The notes under the pieces were generated by a model, which saw only the letters and a program-made list of their open reading frames with translations, was not told the origin of the DNA and made no database searches. Made by a program: the position numbers and the translations under genes. A stretch of DNA of 55,469 nt from Veronia nyctiphanis (lineage in GTDB: Bacteria > Pseudomonadota > Gammaproteobacteria > Enterobacterales > Vibrionaceae): positions 1 to 55,469 of the forward strand of contig NZ_PEIB01000034.1 of assembly GCF_004116385.1 (NCBI RefSeq). Direction: 5' to 3'. How positions within the stretch are numbered: position 1 is the stretch's first letter; each line of letters starts with the position of its first letter. Positions 20,421-29,208 of the stretch are shown here, in pieces.

Positions 20421-20562
20421 TCACCAGTTAAAAAACAACCAGTTGAAATCTGACAACAAGAAGCACAGCCCTAAATTTTCGATAGAAATGCTCAAATTAC
20501 AGACTCACTGAACAGCATTTCACCAAACAGACACGAAAGTGCAAAAAATTCGGATTTGGCGC

Positions 20563-20600
20563 TTGCACCCTCACAGGCTTGCCGCTACTATTCATCCCGC
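20563..20600 (+). promoter_or_regulatory. tRNA-Val promoter with GC-rich discriminator
   Basis: TTGCAC (20563-20568), a 17-base spacer and TACTAT (20586-20591) are followed by a CCCGC discriminator, the usual sign of stringent control of stable RNA genes. Confidence 0.75.
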
Positions 20601-20623
20601 TTTCGAGAGAAACAAAGCGTAAT

Positions 20624-20700
20624 ACGACCGTAGCTCAGTTGGTTAGAGCACCACCTTGACATGGTGGGGGTCGGTGGTTCGAATCCACTCGGTCGTACCA
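20624..20700 (+). tRNA. tRNA-Val (GAC)
   Basis: This is a full 77-base cloverleaf. The acceptor is ACGACCG paired with CGGTCGT and then ACCA, so CCA is encoded. The D-arm is GCTCAGTTGGTTAGAGC, the anticodon stem CCACC/GGTGG holds loop TTGACAT (anticodon GAC), and the T-arm contains GGTTCGAATCC. It lies immediately to the left of the defence island. I see no duplicate of its 3' end at the right side of the island. Confidence 0.97.
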
Positions 20701-21144
20701 ATTCTTGTCCCAAGAATCATTCCCTCGCTCAAACCAATTTCCTATACCTAAATATAAAAATAAATTCATATATTTCAATTAGTTAACCCTTTATATCTAC
20801 AACTCAGCACCCTATTATCCTCACAGCTTACACCTGCTTTTTATATATGAATTTTCATATATCTAGCCTGACTACCACCTAGAATTGGCGTTTTGGTCAC
20901 CATTGTGACCACGCGGTGACCAATTTCATGTTGGTATCGAGAAGATTAGACAAGGAACTGGCACGTTTTTAGTTAAGGAATGGATGCTTAAATTTGATGA
21001 AAATCACTAAGACAATGCTGTATTAGACCGTCCGTAAAAAAGCGCATTAGACATCAGATCAAGATTTTTATTCGGAGGTTCAACGTCATTAAGTTTCTCG
21101 TAGAACTCACCACTCCCCCACCAATAGTCTGCTTTTTACCCCCC
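20701..21144. other. Spacer between tRNA-Val and the first island gene
   Basis: No gene. It contains the left terminal motif of the proposed mobile element (20890 onward). AT-rich DNA lies on the tRNA side of it. Confidence 0.45.
20890..20924. repeat. Left end motif of the defence element
   Basis: GTTTTGGTCAC at 20890-20900 is repeated in inverted form at 37405-37415. It continues into a palindrome GGTCAC-CATT-GTGACC, and then another GGTGACC. TTTGGTCAC also occurs at 35651-35659 beside the recombinase genes. These look like recombinase binding sites at an element end. Confidence 0.5.
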
Positions 21145-22824
21145 TTACCTGCAGTCCCATTGCCTCAAAAACTGCTTCAAAGTCATTGCATCCTGCAGGC
21201 ACAATGGGTAACGACATTTCGGCTTCACTAAAAAAGCTTTGCTTATCCAAATCACTCTGCCAACCAATTGCCAGAAGTCGATAATCCTGCTTTTTGCATC
21301 CACCAGCCTTATTGCTGTTGGTACCCGGTCACTTTTTTGCTGGTTCTCCTTTACAGTAGCAGGCAGTAAATTCCAGCGGTCATTGTTTGGCCAATAAGCA
21401 AAAGGTAAGCAATGGTCAACATGGTAGTTGTCAGTGAGTTTCTTGCCACTCCATACGCTCTGATCCCATCCATCTTCCGCGCGCAATAGGTCTATCCGCT
21501 TTCTAGCATGGGCCGTATCATGCTCAACATCAATCCATACAAGGCAGTCATAGTAACTCTGCAGTGATATATTGCGTTCACGGTTAAGCTCGTATCTCTT
21601 CATTTCAGTGACCCACTGATTAACCACCAAAGGTTCAATCCAACTGTGATACACCTTTAAACAATCCCAAAGACTTTCATCTAAAACAAACTGGCCAAAC
21701 GCGCCGAGAAAGTCCTGATTAATAAAAATACTGTCCTTATTTTTGTGCGGAGTTCTTTCCATTTGAAATACGGGATTCGTTTTGTTCCCTTGATAAATAT
21801 GTTTTACAGGACCATCTTTGATGGTCGTAAGCGTATCCCTTATGGCCTTTTGAATCGCCTTCGCTTCTCTCCCAACAAACAGGCTGCCAATAGAGAGATC
21901 TTCTGGCGCTAAATGCTTTAAGCGCGCCCAACCGTCAGCCGACACAAAACCTAATCCCTTATTAGTATTGCTGTTCTGCTGTATACCATGTCCGCCACCA
22001 AAGTCTCTATCGAGAAGTCGCTTGTACTGGCGTATCCAATACAAGGCGACCAAGCCGAGAGGCAATGAGACTTTATTGTCCGAGCGATCCAGAACAGCGC
22101 CCGGATGGGCATCGGCAATTCTTAGTAACGTTCGAAGAAGCGCTAATTTATAGGTAGATGATTTATTGTCGTTAACAATAACATGACGAACTTTGAGTAA
22201 GTCTCCGCTGCCATCATCAGGTAGAGAGAGAACAAGTGTCTGCCATTGAATGTCTTTTCGACCCAATGCATCGCTTTCAATGTTTGTTTTCAGGCGCACC
22301 TTCAGTGCATGGTCTTTTGCTAATTGCTCTATTTCTTCGCTGGAAACAGCGTAGTTCGATCTCTTGGCGTCAAAGTCACCAAACCGTAATGTGATAACCA
22401 GCTTTCCATTAGCCGCCAACAAATTAGCGAGCTTTCTGAACGCACGTTTCCTGTCACTAGGTGGTAAATGCATCCATACGGCCGACAAAACAATAAAGTC
22501 AAAGCGCAAACTGAGTTGATTGATCGTTCTTAGCTCTGGCAAGGTATCGCCGAGCCATACGACATCTTGGTCATCCGTCTGAGTTTGGCCAAAAGCACGC
22601 AAGCCTTCTGCTGGCTCAATAGCGTAAACACAACACCCTCGCTTGGCATACCAGAGCGCATCGCGACCACTACCCGCCCCAATATCAAGAACATGGCAAT
22701 TATCCATATCAGGAGACGGCCAAAACGCCTCCCAACTCTTGTGTACCTGTTCAAAAGAGACGGATTGATACTGAGCGTTAAATTGATCAGCGTGTTGATT
22801 GTAGTGTTGGATGGTTTTGTTCAT
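21145..22824 (-). CDS. Class I methyltransferase - HNH endonuclease fusion protein
   Basis: This is one polypeptide of about 559 residues with two activities. Residues 1-200 are a Rossmann SAM methyltransferase: motif I VLDIGAGSGRDALWYAKRG, an acidic IEPAEG in motif II, and FDFIVLSAVWMHLPP in motif IV. A middle segment (STYKLALLRTLLRIAD, LPLGLVALYWIRQYKRLLDRD) is one I associate with HNH defence proteins. The C-terminus carries the nuclease motif HVDHCLPFAY...WNLLPATVKENQQKS. ATG 22824 is preferred to the upstream TTG. It is the last gene of the defence island, 180-odd bases from the remnant next to McrC. The methylated substrate is unclear: the fold resembles small-molecule or methionine-type enzymes more than DNA methylases, since no NPPY-like motif is visible. 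Confidence 0.75.
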   Translation of the reverse strand: MNKTIQHYNQHADQFNAQYQSVSFEQVHKSWEAFWPSPDMDNCHVLDIGAGSGRDALWYAKRGCCVYAIEPAEGLRAFGQTQTDDQDVVWLGDTLPELRTINQLSLRFDFIVLSAVWMHLPPSDRKRAFRKLANLLAANGKLVITLRFGDFDAKRSNYAVSSEEIEQLAKDHALKVRLKTNIESDALGRKDIQWQTLVLSLPDDGSGDLLKVRHVIVNDNKSSTYKLALLRTLLRIADAHPGAVLDRSDNKVSLPLGLVALYWIRQYKRLLDRDFGGGHGIQQNSNTNKGLGFVSADGWARLKHLAPEDLSIGSLFVGREAKAIQKAIRDTLTTIKDGPVKHIYQGNKTNPVFQMERTPHKNKDSIFINQDFLGAFGQFVLDESLWDCLKVYHSWIEPLVVNQWVTEMKRYELNRERNISLQSYYDCLVWIDVEHDTAHARKRIDLLRAEDGWDQSVWSGKKLTDNYHVDHCLPFAYWPNNDRWNLLPATVKENQQKSDRVPTAIRLVDAKSRIIDFWQLVGRVIWISKAFLVKPKCRYPLCLQDAMTLKQFLRQWDCR

Positions 22825-23056
22825 TGATTGATAACTGCAATTACTAGCATGGTGAATATACTGGATTTCGATCAATTTGTCTGACGATGTAGACGTTGAT
22901 TATTAACGTCCCACAAAATTGCGAGACGTTCGTGATCACTTTGAAGGGCAATCTGTTCTTGTAAAAACCAGCCAAATCCATACATAGTTTCAATGAATGT
23001 TATAACGCTTTAACTACTTGTATGTATGAAAGTGTAAGAACTATAGTCAGTGTCAT

Positions 23057-23342
23057 TTAATGACTTGGAAGCAAGTTTTCTAAACCCTGATAATCAACAA
23101 ATTCCACGCCTGATGCCACTGCTATCACTCGATTCTTACGGCTTAAGCGTTTTGCATTGGTCATGAACACAAACTTTGCATCATCTATTGCCTTCTGCTC
23201 CCGAACACCAAAGCTTGTCAAAAATCAGGGGCATAACGCTCGGATTTCTACGATCAACGCTCTATGTGTCTTTTTCAACTGCAAGGTTGAAGATGTGAGC
23301 GAGTATGTTCTGGGTGAGTACATACAATTTGTAGGCGGCTAA
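23057..23342. pseudogene. Gene remnants: nuclease-like tail (minus) abutting an HTH fragment (plus)
   Basis: On the minus strand 23057-23223 encodes a 54-codon open tail (DDAKFVFMTNAKRLSRKN, then VIAVASGVEFVDYQGLENLL) that ends in a natural stop but has no start. It resembles the C-terminus of Mrr-like restriction proteins. On the plus strand, about 23220-23342 encodes ISTINALCVFFNCKVEDVSE, the typical end of a Cro/CI helix-turn-helix domain. The two fragments meet head to head near 23220, which suggests a deletion that fused a regulator-nuclease pair. Confidence 0.45.
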
Positions 23343-23406
23343 AGTTCAAGCACCAACCGTTGAGAGCCAAGAACGAGACCTGTACGAAGCGATTTGAAAC
23401 CACCAA

Positions 23407-24735
23407 TCAAGATAAACCGATATCTAAAGGAAATATGGGCTCTTCAGGCATAATTATTTTACTTTTATCAGTACTAACTATCTCGAACGGCAATACCCAA
23501 AGAGACAGCTTGTCACTGAACTTAAAACACCCTTTGATTGGCTTCGAAAAAAGCTCGGTTTTTGGATATAGCAAAGCTAAGTTTCCGCTGCCACTAAGGT
23601 ATTTCTGCCCGTAAGCGAACATCTGATAAAAGTCAGCCTGAGATAAATCAAAGTTATTAATACTTTTCGAGTCGATTCGTTTCCATTTGGTATCAAGTAT
23701 ACAGATTGGTTTGCCATCTTTTTCAATCATCAAGTCGGGTTTCAGGGTGAACAAATCACGCTGATTATTGGTTTCAACATGATGTGTCACCAACTTCTCA
23801 GCACGAGTCTGAGTGCGAAGTGAAAAACCATTTTGAAGCTGGTCTTGCAGTGTTTTCGCTACAAAGGCTTCAAATACCGATTCCATAGGGAACAGAAGAG
23901 ATGGCGCCTCTGCTTGCCCCTTCATACTGATTGGTGAAGAACCAGCTAGAATTAGCCTTGCCCACGCAAGTGAAGGTTGATAATACGCCATACCTCGATC
24001 GAGACGGATGCTATCAAAGTCTTGCTTTGGCGAGATGCTTGCTGGTACCTCATCAAAGGCAAATTGCAGTTCTCGCAACAACTTTTGGTTTAGATGATCA
24101 CGGGTATACCCCTGAATACGCTGTATGGCGGTTTTCAACAAGCGGTTTACCGGACGGTTCTGCACATACTCGTCAAACTCGCAATAAAAGCGGTGCTTCA
24201 GCACACTGTTGTGCCGAAGTTGGCCTGCCATATTGAGTTTGCCTTTTTTCACCAACAAGTTGTCTTGTTGGCGCACATAGTCACTGCGTAACCCTCGCTT
24301 CACCACATGATTGACCGCTTTAAGAAACTGGCTGATAAAAATCTCAAGCAGCGGCATATTGAGGGTTTTCTGACCTACATTTTCAAGCTGGATATGACGG
24401 AACTCGCCCAAGGTCTGAAGCATTTTCAGCAGCGTCTGTCTAGCCTCCTCCTCACTTTGTTGGTCTTTACCCGTTTTTGGTAATACCTCAATATGCCGGC
24501 CGGACGGTACAAAAATAACTCCAGCATAGTTTTTAACCTGTAACAGACGGCAACCGCCTTTGAAGCGCGGCTGTATTAGCTTGTTAAAATAGGCGTCACC
24601 TTCAGTCAGACAACGCTTTTCCAAGTATTCAAAATCCCCCTTGGGGATTGTTGTGTATTGTTTTTTGGTGTGATTAGCTTCGTCATCAGAGCAGAGATAA
24701 CCAAACTCAAAAACAGTTGGATTGGTACTCGCCAT
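23407..24735 (-). CDS. mcrC: McrC nuclease subunit of a type IV restriction system
   Basis: McrC partners the McrB motor and cuts modified DNA. The 442-residue protein has an N-terminal McrB-binding region, then GLRSDYVRQQDNLLVKKGKLN and FYCEFDEYVQNRPVNRLLKTA, signatures of the family. The PD-(D/E)xK nuclease core is LFTLKPDLMIEKDGKPICILDTKWKRI (catalytic D, D and K of DTKWK). Its ATG follows the mcrB stop by three bases with no clear ribosome site, so its translation is probably coupled to mcrB. Confidence 0.9.
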   Translation of the reverse strand: MASTNPTVFEFGYLCSDDEANHTKKQYTTIPKGDFEYLEKRCLTEGDAYFNKLIQPRFKGGCRLLQVKNYAGVIFVPSGRHIEVLPKTGKDQQSEEEARQTLLKMLQTLGEFRHIQLENVGQKTLNMPLLEIFISQFLKAVNHVVKRGLRSDYVRQQDNLLVKKGKLNMAGQLRHNSVLKHRFYCEFDEYVQNRPVNRLLKTAIQRIQGYTRDHLNQKLLRELQFAFDEVPASISPKQDFDSIRLDRGMAYYQPSLAWARLILAGSSPISMKGQAEAPSLLFPMESVFEAFVAKTLQDQLQNGFSLRTQTRAEKLVTHHVETNNQRDLFTLKPDLMIEKDGKPICILDTKWKRIDSKSINNFDLSQADFYQMFAYGQKYLSGSGNLALLYPKTELFSKPIKGCFKFSDKLSLWVLPFEIVSTDKSKIIMPEEPIFPLDIGLS

Positions 24736-24738
24736 CTG

Positions 24739-27060
24739 TTAGGTGGTCTCAACTACTGTTTCGTTTTCGCTCTCGGCCGTCGTTGCCTCTTTTAGTGAGC
24801 TGGGATATATACACCGATAGGCTTCAGAGTTTTTCCAAACCTCATCATCAAATGCCTTCAGGGAATATTGTTTGATGACTTCTCCATACGGGGCTAACTC
24901 ATGTTCTTTGCCGAAGAGTTCGTCGAGAGAATTGCTTTTCCATTCTTGTACTTGAATGAACTGCTGAGCCTCTTCGCGTTGATTGTCGCCAAGTACCAAG
25001 CGGATCTTCTGCCAATCTTCAAAGAAGTATTCCTGTAAAAGCGGAATCACTTTACTTTGGAATACACTGATCAGCATCTCAAATGCTAAGTCTTCCTTGC
25101 CCTCATCCATCAGGTTTTTAACTGGCATAAAGAGCGCATGGCCGAGGGTATGTTCGCGGTCGTATAGAATCTCGATACGTTTGTTCAGAGTTTCCAGTAA
25201 TACTTTGAGGTTAATGCCCTTTACCACTGCTTTCTCCAATTTACTTGGATTCGGCATCATCTCGACAAAGTCAAAACGACGTCGTAATGCGGTGTCCATC
25301 ATCGCCAATGAGCGGTCTGCAGTGTTCATTGTGCCGATGATGTAAAGGTTATCGGGCACTGAAAATGGCTTACCTGAACATGGCAGGGTCAACTCAATAG
25401 CATCATCCTGCCCCATACGTTTTGATGGCTCAATCAAGGTGATCAGCTCGCCGAAGATTTTAGAGATATTACCTCGGTTAATTTCATCAATAATAAGTAC
25501 ATACTTCTCGTCGTTTTTTTTCCCTGATGGAACAGCACCTTTGATGTGTATGTTTTCTTTTTCAAGTAAATTAAACACATCGGCGACCGAAAAACGCCAG
25601 AGCTGATAGAAGGTTTTCTGAGTAAAGTTAACACCGCCATTCAGTTCGTGGAAGTCAACGTCAATATCAGTAGCTAGCCAATTCACTGGTAATTGGTTCC
25701 TATAGTCCTGGTAAGACGCTGTACCTTCTTCTTCATATTGGTAGTCACCGGTAATAACTCCGATAGCTTGAATTGTTCTTTGACTGCCTATACAGAGGAT
25801 CAAGTCACCTTTTTCTGCTCTTTGAGAAAACTCATGGAGTGAACTTCTCACTTGAGAGCCAAGAGTTTGATAATAAGTGTCTTGTTCAAGACCATCAGAG
25901 AGTAGATTACCCGCTTCACCCCAGCCGATAGCCGCTAAACTGTTGCCAAGACAATACTCTGAAGTTGGCGTTTTTCCGGTACCATCTATAGAAATTTTCC
26001 AAATTCTTGCATCTGGATTAACATCAAAGACTTTTTGATAATGCTTACTCTTGGCATCTTCAACAATAGATTTAAATGTGCCATCTTTGATGGAATAAAC
26101 TAAGTTGCTTTGGCTGTCATTCTCGGCCCTCAGGCCTTCTACAAAATCCTCATAGCCATAACTCTGATGGAAAGTAACAAAACTAATACGTTTGGCATCA
26201 ACCAATTCATTATATTTACCCTTTAATTCTTCTCTACTTTTCCATTCAAAGTCTGGCTCGGCTGCTCTAACAGCCGCTTCAATGGTGTGATATGTTTTTC
26301 CTGTACCCGGTGGACCATAGAGTATCTGGTTTAAAGGAGGTGCGGTTGTCTTTGCCATATTGCTATTTTCCTGCGCCGTATAAGATACGTTTTTATCTTT
26401 AAGGCCTTGCTCGAGAGTGTTTTGACTATCGATATTTATAATGCCATCAATAAGAGCGAGTAGAGGTTTGTTGGGAAGTCCAACATAATCACTAAACAGC
26501 CTGTTTTGGTGTAGGGTGGGCAATAATTTATTCCAGTATTCGTTTAAGTCCTTTGGATATTTCATTTCGAGTGCTGTGCATAGCGGTTTTAGCGCGTTTG
26601 CCGCAGCAGACACAAAGTAGTCAGGTCGACTCACTGTCAATATGCGAGTCAAGAACACGAATGGGAATTTGCCTCCGCCCGATGCAGTGATACCAGTGCG
26701 AAACAGATTAACCAATTCGTTATACTGCTGCTCTGAAATTATCCCTTTGCGCGGGATCGCAGCAAAGAAGTCATCCAAATGGTAAAAAGTAGACGCAATT
26801 ATTTTTCTAACCTCACCGTTGCCGCCGGGGGCACCAAACAGATTAGGGTCAAAGTCGTAATTGTGAGCGTTTTGCGTAGTTACGCCCAGGAAAAGGCTTC
26901 TCTCATTCGGGCTCATTTCACTGAGTTTTGTCTTTGCTTGAAAAATAACTTGTGCTTTATCAAGCAATGACACTCTACTTTCATAATTTTGATCGTGCTC
27001 TTTTAGTCGCTGGCGATAGATTTCAGGCTCTCTAATCGCTAAAATCGATTGAAGTTTCAT
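24739..27060 (-). CDS. mcrB: McrB-type AAA+ GTPase with EVE-like insertion
   Basis: This is the motor and recognition subunit of a modification-dependent (type IV) restriction system. The N-terminal 240 residues are a divergent recognition region. The AAA+ core has Walker A YGPPGTGKT, Walker B VLIIDEINRGN and the McrB hallmark GTMNTADRSLAMMDTALRRRFDF. About 150 residues sit between Walker A and B, including WKISIDGTGKTPTSEYCLGN, AIGWGEAGNL and KGDLILCIGSQRTIQAIGVI. They have the layout of an EVE/PUA-like domain that reads modified bases. ATG 27060 (MKLQSILAI) is preferred over an upstream start. mcrC follows at once. Confidence 0.88.
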   Translation of the reverse strand: MKLQSILAIREPEIYRQRLKEHDQNYESRVSLLDKAQVIFQAKTKLSEMSPNERSLFLGVTTQNAHNYDFDPNLFGAPGGNGEVRKIIASTFYHLDDFFAAIPRKGIISEQQYNELVNLFRTGITASGGGKFPFVFLTRILTVSRPDYFVSAAANALKPLCTALEMKYPKDLNEYWNKLLPTLHQNRLFSDYVGLPNKPLLALIDGIINIDSQNTLEQGLKDKNVSYTAQENSNMAKTTAPPLNQILYGPPGTGKTYHTIEAAVRAAEPDFEWKSREELKGKYNELVDAKRISFVTFHQSYGYEDFVEGLRAENDSQSNLVYSIKDGTFKSIVEDAKSKHYQKVFDVNPDARIWKISIDGTGKTPTSEYCLGNSLAAIGWGEAGNLLSDGLEQDTYYQTLGSQVRSSLHEFSQRAEKGDLILCIGSQRTIQAIGVITGDYQYEEEGTASYQDYRNQLPVNWLATDIDVDFHELNGGVNFTQKTFYQLWRFSVADVFNLLEKENIHIKGAVPSGKKNDEKYVLIIDEINRGNISKIFGELITLIEPSKRMGQDDAIELTLPCSGKPFSVPDNLYIIGTMNTADRSLAMMDTALRRRFDFVEMMPNPSKLEKAVVKGINLKVLLETLNKRIEILYDREHTLGHALFMPVKNLMDEGKEDLAFEMLISVFQSKVIPLLQEYFFEDWQKIRLVLGDNQREEAQQFIQVQEWKSNSLDELFGKEHELAPYGEVIKQYSLKAFDDEVWKNSEAYRCIYPSSLKEATTAESENETVVETT

Positions 27061-27358
27061 GTTACATCCATTAAAAAAAACGCCAAAGCGCATTTAGTTT
27101 TTATCTCTTACTTCGCTATGAAATTTTATTTTTCGATCTAATACTTCAGCTTATTTATGTGATTAAGTAAGACACTAAAGAAGAATTAAGATGAATAGGT
27201 GTAACTAATAACACTTTATTAGTCATCGGCCTTTCTTCTACTCTCTTCGTTAATAAATAGAAATTAAATTTCATAAAAACCTAGTCGGATTAATGCGGTT
27301 CAAAGTTATTTATCGAAATAATATGCATCATTAAATAATTAATTTAGAGCATGGTCAT
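27061..27358. other. AT-rich promoter region ahead of mcrB
   Basis: About 300 bases of strongly AT-rich DNA between the zorE stop and mcrB. No gene; it probably holds the mcrBC promoter. No repeat or clear operator was recognised. Confidence 0.4.
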
Positions 27359-28495
27359 TTAACGTATTAGGTTTGATACTATCGATTTATAATTTTCCAC
27401 GAAATAATTGACACTCACTACCTTCCATCCTAACCCTGTGGCTCTCTCTCTATCTCTCTGAGAAATTGCTACACCAAACTTTTCCTTGGGCCAAGCAAGC
27501 TCTAGACATGCAACAGAGTTACCGTGAATATCGTTAATATTGAAATTCACATCTGGTATTTTTAGTCGAGACCTTTTACCTATATACAAAACGCCATGTA
27601 CACCCGGGTCGGAAAAATCAAAAACTTTCTGCCAATCATCAAGGTGACCTAAGATATGCTGCTCTTTTCGGAGTTGGTTAACTTTCTGTCTTTGTTCATG
27701 GCTCACAGCCATATGCCTATGCATGGGTTGCTTACTATGACAGTCAATACAGAGTGCTTTGAGATTTGAAAGACTGTTATCAGACTTAACGCCGTTAATA
27801 TGATGCACGTGAAGCATTGTCCGATGAGAACGTAAATTGACTCCACATTGCTCACAACTAAAGCCTTTCTCAACACGATAGCTCGAGGAGACTTTTGTCC
27901 AGTCACTTGAGTATGCTGTTTTGGCCGTTTCCGCTGATCGCGATGGCATATGAGTGAAAAACGAGCTGTATGTGGAAAAAAATTGAGACATGTCAAATTG
28001 TTCAAAAATTTGCTTACGAATCCCACCAAATTCATAGCCCTGATAGTTCAGATATTTGAGACAAAGTTTACAGATTTTTAATCGCGCTTTGCCTTCTTCA
28101 AAGCCTCTGCCGTAATGGCTCGCCCCTGAGATTGGAAAGTTGCCCGATGTGTCGTTGATAACAACATATCTTTCAAACCGACCCTCAGCGCGCATTGACT
28201 TTAACTTCGAACAATCAGCAACATGAAAACGATTACCCGTCATAGGATCATCTATTGCTGATAGAACTTTCCATCCATGGTCTTTTATATACAAAAGAAC
28301 CTGTCTGCCTTTGTAGCTCAAGAGACCTGAGTGGATATCAACGTCTTTCAGCTCAACAGAGAGTCCTCCACCAAGAGTTATATCTATCGGATCGATAGTT
28401 GATACCGTTGTCTCGAGCTCAAATTTACCCGCCTTCTTTGCCCCCATTTTTTGGACAGCTTCTTTGAGAGAGAAAAAATCTACTGTCAACTTCAT
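27359..28495 (-). CDS. zorE: ZorE-like HNH endonuclease of a type II Zorya system
   Basis: This is the effector of the Zorya type II anti-phage system. The 378-residue protein has an HNH zinc-finger nuclease at residues 214-252: CEQCGVNL, then HVHHINGVKSDNSLSNLKALC and IDCHSKQP. A second CKLC...C pair lies upstream. The N-terminal half has a beta-rich region of unknown role, and the C-terminal end (GLGWKVVSVNYFVENY) is family-like. Its start overlaps the zorB stop by four bases (ATGA), so zorA, zorB and zorE form one coupled unit. Confidence 0.82.
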   Translation of the reverse strand: MKLTVDFFSLKEAVQKMGAKKAGKFELETTVSTIDPIDITLGGGLSVELKDVDIHSGLLSYKGRQVLLYIKDHGWKVLSAIDDPMTGNRFHVADCSKLKSMRAEGRFERYVVINDTSGNFPISGASHYGRGFEEGKARLKICKLCLKYLNYQGYEFGGIRKQIFEQFDMSQFFSTYSSFFTHMPSRSAETAKTAYSSDWTKVSSSYRVEKGFSCEQCGVNLRSHRTMLHVHHINGVKSDNSLSNLKALCIDCHSKQPMHRHMAVSHEQRQKVNQLRKEQHILGHLDDWQKVFDFSDPGVHGVLYIGKRSRLKIPDVNFNINDIHGNSVACLELAWPKEKFGVAISQRDRERATGLGWKVVSVNYFVENYKSIVSNLIR

Positions 28496-29208
28496 TGCGA
28501 ACCTAAAATCTTCCTAATTTGGTCTTCAGCGTTGGTAATGACTCGGAAGGACACACGTCTTGATCTATTCTCATCCTCGTTACCTAACTTGTTTCTGACA
28601 GTTTTTGAGGAGGAATATCCAACAGCAGCCACGTTAGCTTTCACCCATGCATAGTGTTCTATTCTCACCTCATCTAACTTCATGGCAAAGCTCAACACGG
28701 CACGAGTTCTAGCCTGAGATAGGCTCATATTTTTAAAATATGCTTCATAGTCTGTGGAATTATGATGCCATCTACTGGACGTATGTCCCTCAATCTTTAT
28801 TTCCTGTAATGAAGGCTTATAGGCCTCAAGTACCTCAAGATACCGAGGGAAAAAGTCCCTCAGTATTAATTTGAACTCATCAGTAAGGTTTGCTTTGCCA
28901 TTAGCGAATAAAACGTCTGGCGCCGTGAAGTTTAAACTGAGGGTACTTCTGTCAATCTCAGCGCCCCATTTGTCGAGGTCGGCAGAGAACTCACTAACCA
29001 ATGCAAGGTAGATAGCTTCCTGAGTATCTTCATAAGCAATAGCAACTTCTTTGATTTTATCTCTCTCATTCATGGCATCTCTCATCAAAGCAACAGAGAT
29101 AAATAAGAAGACCATCATTAATCCAGCCATTAAATCAGAGACTGACATCCAATGCTCACCACCATCTGATGAGTGCTTAGATTTACCGAATAGACTTTCC
29201 ACCGTCAT
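28492..29208 (-). CDS. zorB: ZorB, OmpA/MotB-like peptidoglycan-binding subunit
   Basis: It forms an inner-membrane, ion-driven complex with ZorA. The protein has 238 residues. A single N-terminal helix (SVSDLMAGLMMVFLFISVAL) contains the ion-carrying aspartate, as in MotB. The C-terminal OmpA-like domain (IKIEGHTSSRW, LSQARTRAVLSF, ENRSRRVSFRV) should bind peptidoglycan. It overlaps zorA and zorE by four bases on each side. The sensor function follows from published work on Zorya, not from this sequence. Confidence 0.9.
   Translation of the reverse strand: MTVESLFGKSKHSSDGGEHWMSVSDLMAGLMMVFLFISVALMRDAMNERDKIKEVAIAYEDTQEAIYLALVSEFSADLDKWGAEIDRSTLSLNFTAPDVLFANGKANLTDEFKLILRDFFPRYLEVLEAYKPSLQEIKIEGHTSSRWHHNSTDYEAYFKNMSLSQARTRAVLSFAMKLDEVRIEHYAWVKANVAAVGYSSSKTVRNKLGNEDENRSRRVSFRVITNAEDQIRKILGSQ

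Noticed and set aside
23360..23614. 84-codon plus-strand ORF over mcrC
   Set aside because: It is antisense to the C-terminus of McrC, which has clear nuclease motifs.
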